This document shows, one piece after another, positions 5,955 to 6,323 of a stretch of 6,323 nucleotides of DNA. The notes under the pieces are model-generated. The model did not search any database and was not told the DNA's origin. It saw nothing but the letters and a program-made list of their open reading frames with translations. Each line of letters begins with the position of its first letter. The stretch's first letter is position 1. The DNA is from an uncultured Clostridia bacterium (GTDB taxonomy: Bacteria > Bacillota > Clostridia > Oscillospirales > CAG-272): positions 1 through 6,323 of the forward strand of contig CAJGEA010000112.1 in assembly GCA_904502015.1 (NCBI GenBank). The letters run 5' to 3'. The translations under genes were made by a program, and so were the position numbers.

Positions 5955-5981
5955 GCTATGCCTCCCATATATATCATTACT

Positions 5982-6323
5982 TTATTTCTTCTGCCCCATC
6001 AGGACAATGGAAATATCACGGTGGCTACCCTCACGCAGAACGGTTATCGTAATGGTTTCACCCACGTAATGATCGTTAATGGCGTCCATCAGGCCGTTCA
6101 TTTCGCTGATTTCCAGGCCTTCAACCGCCATGATGAGATCCCCCTCGCGCAGCTTGCCGTAGGAACCCATGCCCTCGGTCACGCTCATGACGTACACGCC
6201 GTCCTCGGGCGCGTAAATGCTCTTGTCGGGATTCTTCGCGGCAGTTTCCTTGGTCGTTATCTCAAGTCGATCCTCATTGACGAAATAGTAGGTATCCGCC
6301 GACACGGTGGCACCTATAATGCC
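5982..6323 (-). CDS. C-terminal PDZ end of an HtrA/DegP-like serine protease (partial)
   Basis: Only the last 113 residues are visible; the frame stays open to the window edge. The visible part starts GIIGATVSADTYYF, like the strand joining the protease and PDZ domains in HtrA proteins. It continues with a PDZ fold: GVYVMSVTEGMGSYGKLREGDLIMAVEGLEISEMNGLMDAI, then a final strand ITITVLREG and a short basic end. HtrA proteases degrade or refold misfolded proteins outside the membrane, and the PDZ domain binds substrate C-termini. The usual SPAAKAGI stretch is replaced by GMGSYGKL. The protease domain and its catalytic triad lie outside the window, so a PDZ protein with another N-terminal domain cannot be excluded. 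Its stop codon is 27 bp from the hydrolase ATG with no terminator between, which suggests an operon. A GTG at 6303-6305 is an internal Val, not a start. Confidence 0.75.
   Translation of the reverse strand, partial: GIIGATVSADTYYFVNEDRLEITTKETAAKNPDKSIYAPEDGVYVMSVTEGMGSYGKLREGDLIMAVEGLEISEMNGLMDAINDHYVGETITITVLREGSHRDISIVLMGQKK

Overview
The window reads as a chromosomal segment of an anaerobic, Gram-positive Clostridia-type Firmicute, probably a gut or rumen Oscillospirales or Lachnospirales relative. The clues are strong AGGAGG-type ribosome binding sites, a clostridial SecG, a GH3 enzyme in the inverted domain order known from Ruminococcus and Butyrivibrio, and a C-terminal surface tail of a kind common in these bacteria. 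This placement is inferred from protein character, not from a marker gene. No tRNA, rRNA, CRISPR array, insertion sequence or phage gene is visible.

All complete genes lie on the minus strand, so transcription runs right to left. At the right edge (5982-6323) is the C-terminal end of an HtrA/DegP-like protein with a PDZ domain. Its stop codon is 27 bp before the start of a 1058-residue secreted family 3 glycoside hydrolase (2778-5954), with no terminator between them, so the two look co-transcribed. The hydrolase has the order signal peptide, GH3 C-domain, Fn3-like domain, GH3 TIM barrel, CBM6-like domain, Cys/His-rich module, Thr/Asn/Pro linker, and a GCGS hydrophobic tail ending in basic residues. 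A hairpin at 2711-2740 ends this unit.

Next comes a promoter (TTGCAA, 17 bp, TATAAT with an extended TG), a leader with a GC hairpin, and secG (2274-2513). A terminator hairpin at 2152-2184 separates secG from a membrane-anchored D-alanyl-D-alanine carboxypeptidase (916-2091). That enzyme has a degenerate SxN motif (Ser-Asp-Gly) and an oddly placed Shine-Dalgarno sequence. A strong terminator at 879-909 follows, then a small Amidase_6-type Cys/His hydrolase (131-802). At the left edge, a two-way hairpin with a U-tract on the plus strand (36-72) suggests that a convergent gene ends just outside or at the window edge.

The common theme is the cell envelope: protein export (SecG), quality control (HtrA-like), wall maturation (D,D-carboxypeptidase), a probable peptide or wall amidase, and a surface-displayed polysaccharide-degrading enzyme. 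Nothing here is clearly a new system. The points most worth a second look are the non-LPxTG GCGS anchor joined to a Cys/His module, the Ser-Asp-Gly variant of the carboxypeptidase, and the secG-dac leader arrangement.
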